NCBI GenBank assembly: GCA_003605175.1
Contig: QWDA01000005.1
Location: forward strand, 186,001-250,000
Source of the DNA: Paracoccaceae bacterium
GTDB taxonomy: Bacteria > Pseudomonadota > Alphaproteobacteria > Rhodobacterales > Rhodobacteraceae
Length of the DNA: 64,000 bases
Direction: 5' to 3'
Shown here one piece after another: positions 25,724 through 34,210 of the stretch (its first letter is position 1; each line of letters opens with the position of its first letter). The notes below the pieces were generated by a model, which saw nothing but the letters and a program-made list of their open reading frames with translations, searched no databases and had not been told where the DNA came from. A program made the position numbers and the translations under genes.

Positions 25724-27045
25724 GCGGGAACTCCGGCGGAACGGTTGGGGAAGGCGGCGCGGCAGAGAACCGCCGCGGCGAGAACGGCCGCGCCGAAGGC
25801 GGCGATGGCCATCGCCATCGGCAGGCCCGCCGCGCCGTGGACAGGGACGGTCACGGCCAGCGCCGGCCACAGCAGCCAGCCCATCGGCGCGAGCCCCAGG
25901 AGCGCGGCCATGCGCGGGCGGATCGCGGCCTGCAGCCAGACCTGCGCCGCCAGCCGCAATGCCGTGGCCGGAAGCGCGGGGGCGAGCCAGCGCAGCGCCG
26001 CCGCGGCGGTGCCGGCGATGGCCGGATCGGCCGTAAGGAGACGGGCGGCCGGGCCGGCGGCCAGCGCGAGCATCAGCGCCAGCGTCACCGTGACGCGGAG
26101 CGCGGGTCCGGCCAGAAGCCGCAGCGTCCGGGCCGCGCGGGCCGGATCTGCCGCGCCATGGGCATGGGCCAGCACCGGCAGGACGCCGATGGCGAAGCCT
26201 TCGAGCGGCAACGCCACGGCGAAGACCAGGCGGGTGGCGATGCCGAGCCCGGCGAGCGCCTGTTCGCCGCCCAGATGTGCCGCGATGGCGAAGAGCGCCA
26301 GGAGCCCCAGCGTCGTTGCCGTGACCGAGGCCGCTTCGGGAAGACCGATCGCCACGATCCGGCGCAGATGGCGCAGGCTGCCCCGGAGCGGCCGCCGCGC
26401 CGGGGCGGCGAAGTGGCCGGCCCAGGCCGCCAGCGTCACCAGCTGCGCGGCCAGCGTCGCCCAGGCGGCGCCCGGCAGACCCAGGCCGAGCCCGAAGATC
26501 ATCACCGGGTCGAGCGCGATGTTGAGTCCGAAACACAGGGCGAGCGTCTTCAGGCTGAACCGCGCATCGCCCCGCCCGATGGCGAGGAAGTCGCAGGCGA
26601 TCTGGAGGATGGCGAGGCAGGTGGTGAGGCTTTGCACCGCGAGCAGCGCGCTTGCCTGGTCGAAGAGCGCCGCCGGTGTTCCGAGCGTGTACAGGATGCG
26701 CGCGCGAAACACCGCCAGCAGGACGGCGGCCAGCAGGCCGAGACCGGCGGCGGCACCGAGGGCTGTGCCGGCCACCCGCCGCGCCGCCTCGGGCCGGCCG
26801 GCGCCGAGCTCGCGGGCAAGGCAGCTCGCGGCGCCGATCCCGAGCCCGATCCCCGCCGCGGCGACCAGCCCGGCGAGCGGCGCCAGCAGCGACAGCGCGG
26901 CCAGCGCCTCGCCGCCCAGACGCCCCACGAAGGCGGCATCGGTGAGCTGATGCGCGGCGTTCAGCGACAGCCCCGCCATCGCGGGCAGGCCGAGCCGGCG
27001 CATCAGGCGCGGCAGGTCGGGATCGCTCAGGTCGGTTTCGGGCAT
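25720..27045 (-). CDS. MATE-family efflux protein
   Basis: 441 aa, almost entirely hydrophobic with about 12 predicted membrane helices in two related halves. The start MPETDLSDPDLPRLMRRLGLPAM leads into a first-helix motif (LTDAAFVGRLGGEALAALSL) typical of MATE transporters. In this operon its likely job is export of the finished siderophore. The ATG at 27045 has GAGGAC upstream. It is the first gene of the operon that includes the PLP enzyme, esterase, acyltransferase and hydroxylase, and it faces mbtH across a short divergent promoter region. Confidence 0.88.
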   Translation of the reverse strand: MPETDLSDPDLPRLMRRLGLPAMAGLSLNAAHQLTDAAFVGRLGGEALAALSLLAPLAGLVAAAGIGLGIGAASCLARELGAGRPEAARRVAGTALGAAAGLGLLAAVLLAVFRARILYTLGTPAALFDQASALLAVQSLTTCLAILQIACDFLAIGRGDARFSLKTLALCFGLNIALDPVMIFGLGLGLPGAAWATLAAQLVTLAAWAGHFAAPARRPLRGSLRHLRRIVAIGLPEAASVTATTLGLLALFAIAAHLGGEQALAGLGIATRLVFAVALPLEGFAIGVLPVLAHAHGAADPARAARTLRLLAGPALRVTVTLALMLALAAGPAARLLTADPAIAGTAAAALRWLAPALPATALRLAAQVWLQAAIRPRMAALLGLAPMGWLLWPALAVTVPVHGAAGLPMAMAIAAFGAAVLAAAVLCRAAFPNRSAGVPA

Positions 27046-27085
27046 TCGCGTTGTCCTCGTTCCCCATGAGGACGGTGCTCGGGCC

Positions 27086-27132
27086 GGAAAATTCACCCGG
27101 GGGTCCGGATTTTTCCGGCGGGGTGAATTTCC
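27086..27132. promoter_or_regulatory. Nested inverted repeat in the divergent MATE/mbtH promoter
   Basis: Outer arms GGAAAATTCACCC (27086-27098) and GGGGTGAATTTCC (27120-27132) are complementary apart from one extra A. Inner arms CCGGA (27105-27109) and TCCGG (27114-27118) nest inside. The dyad is centred between the two divergent siderophore transcripts and is a good candidate operator for shared iron control. The regulator is unknown. Confidence 0.55.
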
Positions 27133-27176
27133 GCCTGCCTCGCGCGTCTGGGAGGGAGACCACCAAGGAGATCCGC

Positions 27177-27380
27177 ATGACCCGCTCCACCCTGACCCAC
27201 GCTCTCTGGCTGGTGCTGCGCAACCAGGAAGGCCGCTATTCGGTGGCGCCGGCGAGCCATCCCCTGCCGGTCGGCTGGGAGCCGCTCGGCCCGGCCGCCC
27301 CGCGCGAGGATTGCCTTCTGCGGATCGCGGAGACCTGGACCGACATGCGCCCCGCGGGGCTGAAGGAGGCGATGGCATGA
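27177..27380 (+). CDS. mbtH: MbtH-like NRPS accessory protein
   Basis: 67 aa with family features: N-x-E-G-x-Y-S-V-A-P, then P-x-G-W-x-P-L-G and a C-terminal W-T-D-M-R-P. MbtH proteins bind NRPS adenylation domains and aid folding and activity. The ATG has AAGGAG six bases upstream, and its stop overlaps the start of the NRPS gene (ATGA), so the two are made together. Confidence 0.92.
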   Translation: MTRSTLTHALWLVLRNQEGRYSVAPASHPLPVGWEPLGPAAPREDCLLRIAETWTDMRPAGLKEAMA

Positions 27381-30300
27381 GCAAGGATTTCGTGGAGGCG
27401 CCGGGCCGCGCGCTGAGCGGGCTCGAGGCCCGGATCTTCGCCCATGACCGGGTCGGCGAACTGGCGCCCTTCGCGCCGGAGATCCTGCTGCTCGGCTTCG
27501 ACGGGCGTTTTCCGGAAGCGGAGCTTGCGGCGGCGGCGGAAGCGGTGCTCGGCCGCCATCCGGCCTTCACCGCGCGGTTCGAGACCCGCCCGGGCGGCGA
27601 GGTGCTGCGATATCAGGATAGTCGCACGGCGCTGGTCCGTGCCGGCGCGGGCGATGCCAAGGCGGCGGTGGCGCAGGCGCGGGCGCATCGTCCCGATCTG
27701 CGCGAGATGCCGGCATTTGCCGATCTCTGGCGCGATCCGGCAGATGGCCATGTCCTGGCACTGGTGCTGCATCCGATCCTTGGCGACGACGCCGTGTTCG
27801 GCGCGGTGGAAGCGGCGATCTGCGCGGCGCTGGGCCCTGCCGAGGCGCCGGTGGCGCGGGAGGGCGCGGCGGCGCTGACCCGCGCGGAGCGCGCCCGGCG
27901 GATGTCGTCCTGGCGGGCACTGCTCGACAGCCATGCGGTGGCCCGGTTGCCGCATCGCCATGATGGGGCCGGGGGTGCCGGACGCCTGCGTTGTCATCTG
28001 GACGTCGCGACCGCGTTGAGTGCGCGGATCGCATCGGCGGGCACCGAGGCGGTGCTCGCCACCGGGCTCGGCCTGCTGCTGCGGCGCTATGGCGGGCAGG
28101 ACGATCTGCGCTTTCTGCTCGGCACCGCGCGCGCCGGCGCCGAGACCCGCACCGGCAGCGTGGTGCCGCTTTGCCTCGCACCCGATCCGGGCCGCGGATT
28201 TGCCGACACCCTGGATGCGGTCAGGCGCCGGATCGACGAGGCGCGCGCCGATGCGCTGCCGGCGGAACTGCTGATGCAGGACCGGCTGGCCAGGGCCACC
28301 GAGAGCCATCCCCTCGGCGCCGTGTCGCTGCATGTGCTGCCCGAACGGCCGCTGCCCGAGGGTGTCTCCCGGTCCTGCCGCCCGATGCCGCCCTGTGCCG
28401 AAGAACTGGTGCTGGTGGCGGAACCCGGCCCGAACGGCCTGCGTCTGACCGCCGATGCCGAGAAGGGGCTGTTCGAGCCGGCGCTGATCGAGCGGTTCCT
28501 GATCCATTTCGCCCGGCTCGTCGCGCAGGGGCTCGCCGATCCCGACCTGCCCACGGCGCGGATCCCGCTTCTGGACCAGGGCGAACTGGCGGTCCTCTCG
28601 GCCCCCTATCCCGACGACACGCCGGTCGATCCGCGCGCCACCCATGAGATCATCGCTTCCCATGCCCGCTCGGCCCCCGGGAAGACCGCGATCCTCTGCG
28701 GCAAGGCGCGCTGGAGCCATGGCGACCTCGACGGGCGGGCCAATGCGCTGGCGCACCGGCTGGTGGCACTGGGCGTGCGCGCCGAGGTGCCGGTGGCGAT
28801 CCTGATCGAGCGCGGCGCCGAGGCGGTGATGGCGATCCTGGCGGCGCTGAAGGCGGGCGGCGCCTATATCCCGGTCGAGCCGGACCATCCGGCGGCGCGC
28901 AATCACCACATCCTGACCGATGCCGGGGTGCGGGTGGTGCTGACGCGGCGGCGCTTCCTCGACCGGCTGCCGGAGGGGCTCGACGTGGAAATCCTCTGCC
29001 TGGAAGATTTCACCGATCCGCCGCGCGCCGATGCGCCCGAGGTGACGATCCATCCCGGCCAGCTCGCCTATGTGATGTACACCTCGGGCTCGACCGGCAG
29101 GCCCAAGGGCGTCGCCGTCGAGCACGGCCCGCTCAGCCATCACAACCAGACCACGGCGCGGGTTTACGAGATGAGTGCGGAGAGCCGCGAATTGCCGTTC
29201 CTGCCGTTTTCCTCAGATGGCGGCCACGAGCGCTGGATGGTGCCGCTGATGATGGGGGGATCGGTGGTGATCCCCGACGGGCCGCTCTGGACGCCGGAGC
29301 AGACGCTGGGCGCGATGCGCGAGCACGGCTGCAACAATGCCTCGATCCCCACCACCTATCTGCAACAGCTTGCCGAATGGGCGGAGGAGACCGGCTCCGC
29401 GCCGCCGATGCGGCTCTATTCCTTCGGCGGCGAGGGGCTGGCGCAATCGACCTTCGACCTCCTCGGTCGGGCACTGAACGCCGAGACGCTGATCAACGGC
29501 TATGGGCCGACCGAGACGATCATGACGCCGATGGTCTGGAAGGTGCGCGCCGGGGCGCGGTTCGACGGGGTCTATGCGCCCCTGGGCCGCGCGGTGGGCG
29601 ACCGGCGGGCCTATGTGCTCGACGAGGAGCTGATGCCCTGCCCACAGGGCGTGGTGGGCGAGATCCATCTGGGCGGCACCGGCATGGCGCGCGGCTATGT
29701 GGGCAAGCCGGATGTCACCGCCGACCGGTTCATTCCCGATCCGTTCGGGCCCGAGCTCGATGGCACCAGCGGTGCGCGGCTCTACCGCACCGGCGATCTC
29801 GGGCGCTGGCGCGAGGGCGGGACGATCGAGTTCGTCGGACGGGTCGATCTGCAGGTGAAGATCAACGGCCACCGGATCGAGCCGGGCGAGATCGAGGCGG
29901 CGCTTCTGGCCGAACCGGGCGTGACCGAGGCGCTGGTGCTGTTGCGCGGCGCGGGCGAGGCGAAACGGCTGATCGGCTATGTGGTCGGGCCCGGGCCGGG
30001 CGCGGGCGCGGCGCTGCGCGCGGCGCTGGAGGCGAAACTGCCGAAACACATGCTGCCCGAGGCGGTGGTGGTGCTGGAGAGGATGCCGACCAACCCCAAC
30101 GCCAAGCTCGACCGTGCGGCGCTGCCCCTGCCCGAGGCGCAGGTGCGGCGCGGCGCGGGTGTGGCGCCCGAGGACGCGGCGGAGGCGCGGATCCTCGAGA
30201 TCTGGCGCGAGCTGATCGGCGCGCCGGAGATGGGCGTGACCGACGATTTCTTCGCCATGGGCGGCAAGTCGCTGATCGCGCTGAAGGCGCTGGCGCGGAT

Positions 30301-31225
30301 GCGGAAGCTCTGGCCCGAGACTGCACTGACCATCGCCGATCTGTTCGATGCGCCGACGGTGCAGGAGATCGCGGCGCGGATCGGTGCCGGGGGAGAGACC
30401 GGGCGTTCGGCCGTCGCGCTGCGTGCGGGCGGCTCGAAACCGAGGCTCTACTGCTTCCCGGGTCTTCTGGTCTCGACCCGCGAATATCTCCGCCTGACCG
30501 ACCACCTGGGGCCGGACCAGCCGGTGACCGGCTTCCTCTGCCATTCGCTGAACGAGGAGAAGCGGCTCAACGTCTCGGTCTCCGATGTGGTGGCGGAATA
30601 TGTGGACCATATCCGTGCCGAGAGCGCCGGCGCGCCCTGCGCCTTTCTCGGCTGGTCCTGGGGCGGTCTCCTCGCCTGGGAGGCGGCGCGGCAGCTCCGG
30701 GACGAGGTGGATCTGAGGCTGATCGGCATGGTCGACGTCTGCGCTCTCGGCACCGATTTCACGCCCGGCGTGGCGCCCCGCTTCGCGCCCGGCGAGCGGG
30801 AGCGGCTGGAGACGGAGATGCAGGACTGGCTGGCGCGGACGAAGATGCGCGCCGAATGGGACCGGCTGATCGCGGCGATGGATGGGGAATGCTACGCCCA
30901 GTTCCTGCGTTTCATCGGCAACGAGGCCGAGCCGCTGCCGATCGACGGGCCGGAAATCTCCAGCCGCGAGCACACGTTCTGGGTGCTGATCGACAACGCG
31001 CTGGTGTTCCGGCGGCACGCGCTTGCACGGCTCGATGTGCCGGTCGCCTCGTTCAGCGCTGGCGACAGCCTGAGCCGGGGTTTGAACCTGATCGACTGGC
31101 GTGACTGGTCGGACCGCGCCGCTGCGGCCGAGATCGTGGCGGGGACCAACCATCTGACGATCATCGGCGAGCGCGGTTTCCACGAGCGCTTCAAGGCGCG
31201 ACTCGACGGGGCGTGGCGGGCGTGA
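27377..31225 (+). CDS. Single-module non-ribosomal peptide synthetase, C-A-T-TE
   Basis: 1282 aa. Condensation-like domain at about 20-400, adenylation at about 420-920, thiolation at about 940-1010 and thioesterase at about 1045-1275. Adenylation motifs: YTSGSTGRPKG (about 567), NGYGPTE, YRTGDLGRW, and NPNAKLD (about 907). The carrier motif is FFAMGGKSL with Ser near residue 965. The thioesterase elbow is GWSWGG (about 1092). The condensation motif HHxxxDG reads HPILGDD (132-138), so the catalytic second His is replaced by Pro and the domain is probably inactive or altered. The hydroxylase, acyltransferase, MbtH and PPTase genes mark it as siderophore synthetase. The amino acid it loads is not known. 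Confidence 0.93.
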   Translation: MSKDFVEAPGRALSGLEARIFAHDRVGELAPFAPEILLLGFDGRFPEAELAAAAEAVLGRHPAFTARFETRPGGEVLRYQDSRTALVRAGAGDAKAAVAQARAHRPDLREMPAFADLWRDPADGHVLALVLHPILGDDAVFGAVEAAICAALGPAEAPVAREGAAALTRAERARRMSSWRALLDSHAVARLPHRHDGAGGAGRLRCHLDVATALSARIASAGTEAVLATGLGLLLRRYGGQDDLRFLLGTARAGAETRTGSVVPLCLAPDPGRGFADTLDAVRRRIDEARADALPAELLMQDRLARATESHPLGAVSLHVLPERPLPEGVSRSCRPMPPCAEELVLVAEPGPNGLRLTADAEKGLFEPALIERFLIHFARLVAQGLADPDLPTARIPLLDQGELAVLSAPYPDDTPVDPRATHEIIASHARSAPGKTAILCGKARWSHGDLDGRANALAHRLVALGVRAEVPVAILIERGAEAVMAILAALKAGGAYIPVEPDHPAARNHHILTDAGVRVVLTRRRFLDRLPEGLDVEILCLEDFTDPPRADAPEVTIHPGQLAYVMYTSGSTGRPKGVAVEHGPLSHHNQTTARVYEMSAESRELPFLPFSSDGGHERWMVPLMMGGSVVIPDGPLWTPEQTLGAMREHGCNNASIPTTYLQQLAEWAEETGSAPPMRLYSFGGEGLAQSTFDLLGRALNAETLINGYGPTETIMTPMVWKVRAGARFDGVYAPLGRAVGDRRAYVLDEELMPCPQGVVGEIHLGGTGMARGYVGKPDVTADRFIPDPFGPELDGTSGARLYRTGDLGRWREGGTIEFVGRVDLQVKINGHRIEPGEIEAALLAEPGVTEALVLLRGAGEAKRLIGYVVGPGPGAGAALRAALEAKLPKHMLPEAVVVLERMPTNPNAKLDRAALPLPEAQVRRGAGVAPEDAAEARILEIWRELIGAPEMGVTDDFFAMGGKSLIALKALARMRKLWPETALTIADLFDAPTVQEIAARIGAGGETGRSAVALRAGGSKPRLYCFPGLLVSTREYLRLTDHLGPDQPVTGFLCHSLNEEKRLNVSVSDVVAEYVDHIRAESAGAPCAFLGWSWGGLLAWEAARQLRDEVDLRLIGMVDVCALGTDFTPGVAPRFAPGERERLETEMQDWLARTKMRAEWDRLIAAMDGECYAQFLRFIGNEAEPLPIDGPEISSREHTFWVLIDNALVFRRHALARLDVPVASFSAGDSLSRGLNLIDWRDWSDRAAAAEIVAGTNHLTIIGERGFHERFKARLDGAWRA

Positions 31226-31262
31226 GAGGGGTCTGGCAGGGATCCGCAGCACCGGTCCGCCG

Positions 31263-31295
31263 GTGTACGGGCTGTGTACAGGTTGTGTACGGGTT
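31263..31295. repeat. Three tandem 11-bp repeats between convergent genes
   Basis: Units GTGTACGGGCT, GTGTACAGGTT and GTGTACGGGTT follow each other exactly, with a partial fourth copy (GTGCGG). They lie in the 117-bp gap between the NRPS stop and the convergent ABC ATPase stop. Spacing of about one helical turn could suit a protein-binding array, or it may be simple slippage. Confidence 0.7.
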
Positions 31296-31342
31296 GTGCG
31301 GGGCGGAGTCCGGGGCATTTCGGGCGCTGCGCGGCGGCCGCT

Positions 31343-32125
31343 TCACTCCAGCGGATAGACCACCGGGCGGGCGAAGACCGGATCCGGCGCGACCCGCGCA
31401 CGAAGCCCGTAGAGCCGGTCCAGCGCCTCCGGGGTGATCGCGTTCGCCGGCGGACCTGCGGTGACGACTTGGCCATCCGCGAGGCCGACCACATGGTCGC
31501 AGAACCGCCCGGCGAGGGTCAGGTCGTGCAGCACCATGACGATGCTGCGGCCCTTCGCGCCCGCGAGATCCTGCAGGAGCCGCAGGAGCGCGAGCTGGTA
31601 GGGCAGGTCGAGCGCCGAGGTCGGCTCGTCGAGCAGGATCACCCCGGTTTCCTGGGCCAGCGCCAGCGCCAGCCATGCCCGCTGCCGCTGGCCGCCCGAG
31701 AGCGTTGCCATGCGCCGGTCGCGCAGATCCGCCAGGCCGGTCGCCGCCAGCGCCGCCTCGACGGCCCGGCGATCCTCGCGCGAGGGCGGCAGGAACGGCC
31801 GGCGCCAGGGCGTGCGCCCCTTGGCCACCAGCCCGGCAACCGTCATCTCGGGCTGGGGCGGCGGATCCTGCGGCAGGAAGGCGATGCGCCGCGCCCGTTC
31901 GCCGCCCGCGAGTGCCGCGAGCGGGCGGCCGCGGAACAGGACCTGCCCGGCCTGCGGCGGGGCCAGGCCGGCGAGGCAGCGCAGGAGCGTCGACTTTCCG
32001 CAGCCGTTCGGCCCGATGATCCCGGTGATGCCGCCTTCGGGCAGCGTGAGCGAGAAATCGCGATAGACCGCGCGCGCGCCCGGCGTCAGGGAGAGGCCCC
32101 TGAGCTCGAACAGCGGCGCGGTCAT
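31343..32125 (-). CDS. Iron-siderophore ABC transporter ATP-binding protein
   Basis: 260 aa of FecE/FepC type. Walker A is GPNGCGKST (about residue 39), the signature LSGGQRQRAW lies near 140 and Walker B ILLDEPTSALD near 160, with a switch His in VLHDL. It powers uptake through the two permeases encoded just upstream. Its start overlaps the stop of the adjacent permease by 4 nt. Confidence 0.93.
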   Translation of the reverse strand: MTAPLFELRGLSLTPGARAVYRDFSLTLPEGGITGIIGPNGCGKSTLLRCLAGLAPPQAGQVLFRGRPLAALAGGERARRIAFLPQDPPPQPEMTVAGLVAKGRTPWRRPFLPPSREDRRAVEAALAATGLADLRDRRMATLSGGQRQRAWLALALAQETGVILLDEPTSALDLPYQLALLRLLQDLAGAKGRSIVMVLHDLTLAGRFCDHVVGLADGQVVTAGPPANAITPEALDRLYGLRARVAPDPVFARPVVYPLE

Positions 32126-33066
32126 GGCGACACGGCGCGCCGGTCGCGCCAGAGAAAGAAGACGAGGTAGGGTGCCCCGATCAGGCTGACGACAAGGCCG
32201 GTCGGGAATACCGCGACGGGCGCGATCAGCCGCGCGGCGAGATCCGCCGCGGTCAGGAGGCAGGCGCCCATCAGCGCGGCGGGGAGCAGCGACGGCGGCT
32301 CGGCCCCGGTGACGGCGCGAGCGAGCGGCGCGGCGGTGAAGGCGAGGAACCCGATCGGCCCGGCGGCGAGCGTGCCGGCGGCGGTCAGCGCCGTGACGAG
32401 CGCCAGGACCAGCCAGCGCATCCGCCGCGGGTCGATGCCGAGCGCCGCCATCACCTCATCGCCCAGCCAGAGCGTCGAAAGACGGTGCGCCGCCAGCGCC
32501 ACCGCCGCCAGCGCCGCTCCCAGGACCGACCAGAGCGCCGTCGCGGTGGCCAGATCGGCGCGCGCCAGCGAGCCCGAAAGCCAGATCATCGCCTGTGCGG
32601 CCGCCGCGTCGGGCGCGCGGACCAGGAGCACGGTGGTGGCCGCCATCGCCGTGGCTCCCACGCCGATTCCGTAGAGCACCACGGCCAGCGCCCCCTGTCC
32701 CCGCGAGAGCAGCGCCACCGCGAGCATGGCGGCCGCCGCGCCGCCTGCCGCGCCGGGCAGGAGCGCCGCTCCGGTCGCGAGCGCCAGCGCGTAGCCGAGG
32801 CCGGCGCCCTGGACGAGTCCGATCACGTCGGGCGTGGCGAGCGGATTCCGCGTGAGCCCCTGCATCAGCGCGCCCGCAAGGCCGAGCGCCGCGCCGACGC
32901 CCACCGCGATCAGGACGCGGGGCAGGCGCAGCGTGCGGATCACGAAATCGTCCGGGTCGCGGAGGCCGGACCAGATCGCGCCGGGCCCGATCCAGTTCCG
33001 TCCGCCGGCCAGCGCCACGAGCGCGAGCGCCACGAGTGCCAGCGCGATGGGCAGACAGTTCCTCAT
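32122..33066 (-). CDS. FecCD-family siderophore permease, subunit 2
   Basis: 314 aa with 8-10 membrane helices. It carries the family motif LRLPRVLIAVGVGAALGLAG followed by MQGLTRNPLATPDVIGL near residue 65. The late segment AAGPIGFLAFTAAPLAR is the cytoplasmic loop that contacts the ATPase. The ATG at 33066 overlaps the stop of the other permease gene. Together they form the inner-membrane channel for the ferri-siderophore. Confidence 0.92.
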   Translation of the reverse strand: MRNCLPIALALVALALVALAGGRNWIGPGAIWSGLRDPDDFVIRTLRLPRVLIAVGVGAALGLAGALMQGLTRNPLATPDVIGLVQGAGLGYALALATGAALLPGAAGGAAAAMLAVALLSRGQGALAVVLYGIGVGATAMAATTVLLVRAPDAAAAQAMIWLSGSLARADLATATALWSVLGAALAAVALAAHRLSTLWLGDEVMAALGIDPRRMRWLVLALVTALTAAGTLAAGPIGFLAFTAAPLARAVTGAEPPSLLPAALMGACLLTAADLAARLIAPVAVFPTGLVVSLIGAPYLVFFLWRDRRAVSP

Positions 33067-34043
33067 GCCGTGCCGGCCCGCCTGAGGAGCGACCGCAGCA
33101 CCAGGATCAGCCCCGGCCCGCCGAGGAGCGCCACGACGATTCCCGCGTCGATCTCGCCCGGCCGCGCGATCACCCGGCCCGCCGTGTCGGCAAGCGTCAG
33201 CCCGGCCGCACCCAGGGGCAGCGCGCAAAGATAGGCGCGCGAAAGCGAGGGGCCGGCGAGGCCACGGGCGGCGAAGGGCGCGATCAGTCCGAGAAACGCG
33301 ATCGGTCCGGCGATGGCGACGGCGGCGCCGCTCAGCACCACCACGAGCCCCAGGACCAGCGCCACGGTGAGCCGGGGATCGCGGCCGAGGCTGTGGCTCT
33401 GTTCGGCGCCGAGGCCGAGGAGCGCGAGCCGGCCGCAGGCGAGGAACCCGCCCGCGAGCGCGAGTCCGATGGCGGCGAGCGGCCCGGTTTCGTTGCGCAG
33501 CACCGGAGGAATGGCGCCCGAGATCCAGCGCAGGTAGCGGGCCTGCATCCCGGCATCGGTCAGGATCAGCATCGCGGCGGCCGAAAGGCAGAACGCCTCG
33601 ATGGCGAGGCCCGCGAGCGGCAGGCGGAGCGCGATCGTGTCGCGCCCGAGCGCCGCGGTGCCGCCCGCCAGCCCCCAGAGCGCGAGCCCCGCGCCGCCCG
33701 CCCCCGCCACGGCGGCCAGCAGGATCCCCGAGCCGCCCGTGCCGGGAACGAAATAGGCCCAGGCCACCGCCGCCAGTGCCGCACCGGCGTTCACGCCGGT
33801 GATCCCCGGATCGGCGAGCGGGTTCCCGGTCAGACCCTGGAGCATCACCCCGGCCGCCGCCAGCGCCGCCCCCACCGCCATCGCGCACAGGCTGCGGACG
33901 GCGCGGCCCGCCAGAAGGCCGTCCTGCCCGGAGAGCAGCGCGTCGAAGCCGATCCCGGCGCTGCCCAGGCGCAGCGACAGGGCGAGCGCCGCGAGGCAGG
34001 CGAGCCACAGGAGGATGTGCGGGAGAAGGGACGAGCGCGTCAT
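33063..34043 (-). CDS. FecCD-family siderophore permease, subunit 1
   Basis: 326 aa with the same family pattern: R-S-L-C-A-M-A-V-G-A-A-L-A-A-A-G-V, then MLQGLTGNPLADPGITGV, and AGPIAFLGLIAPFAARGL near residue 250. It is the first gene of the permease-permease-ATPase operon and diverges from the periplasmic binding-protein gene at 34211, with which it shares a 167-bp promoter region. Confidence 0.92.
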   Translation of the reverse strand: MTRSSLLPHILLWLACLAALALSLRLGSAGIGFDALLSGQDGLLAGRAVRSLCAMAVGAALAAAGVMLQGLTGNPLADPGITGVNAGAALAAVAWAYFVPGTGGSGILLAAVAGAGGAGLALWGLAGGTAALGRDTIALRLPLAGLAIEAFCLSAAAMLILTDAGMQARYLRWISGAIPPVLRNETGPLAAIGLALAGGFLACGRLALLGLGAEQSHSLGRDPRLTVALVLGLVVVLSGAAVAIAGPIAFLGLIAPFAARGLAGPSLSRAYLCALPLGAAGLTLADTAGRVIARPGEIDAGIVVALLGGPGLILVLRSLLRRAGTA

Positions 34044-34095
34044 GCCGTGGGATCTCGATTTCCGGGAGATGCTGGCGGCTCGCTCGCTGCCCCTG

Positions 34096-34139
34096 CCTGC
34101 CGCAATCGGTGCGTCTTGGCAAGCGGCAGGCGGTTGACA
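34096..34139. promoter_or_regulatory. Inverted repeat beside a -35-like hexamer, upstream of the binding protein
   Basis: CCTGCCGC (34096-34103) and GCGGCAGG (34123-34130) are perfectly complementary, and TTGACA follows at 34134-34139. This is in the divergent promoter region of the ABC importer. No clear -10 element is visible, so the promoter call is tentative. Confidence 0.3.
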
Positions 34140-34210
34140 GGCGCGGCAGGGCGAAGGAAGGGTGCCCCACCCAGCAGACGCCAGGCGGATCCCGATCGTT
34201 GGAGAGCCCC

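Noticed and set aside
23654-27223. One very long minus-strand open frame of about 1190 codons across the siderophore operon
   Set aside because: It strings together the esterase frame, the start of the PLP enzyme and out-of-frame readings of the MATE gene. Motifs show separate genes with overlapping start and stop codons.
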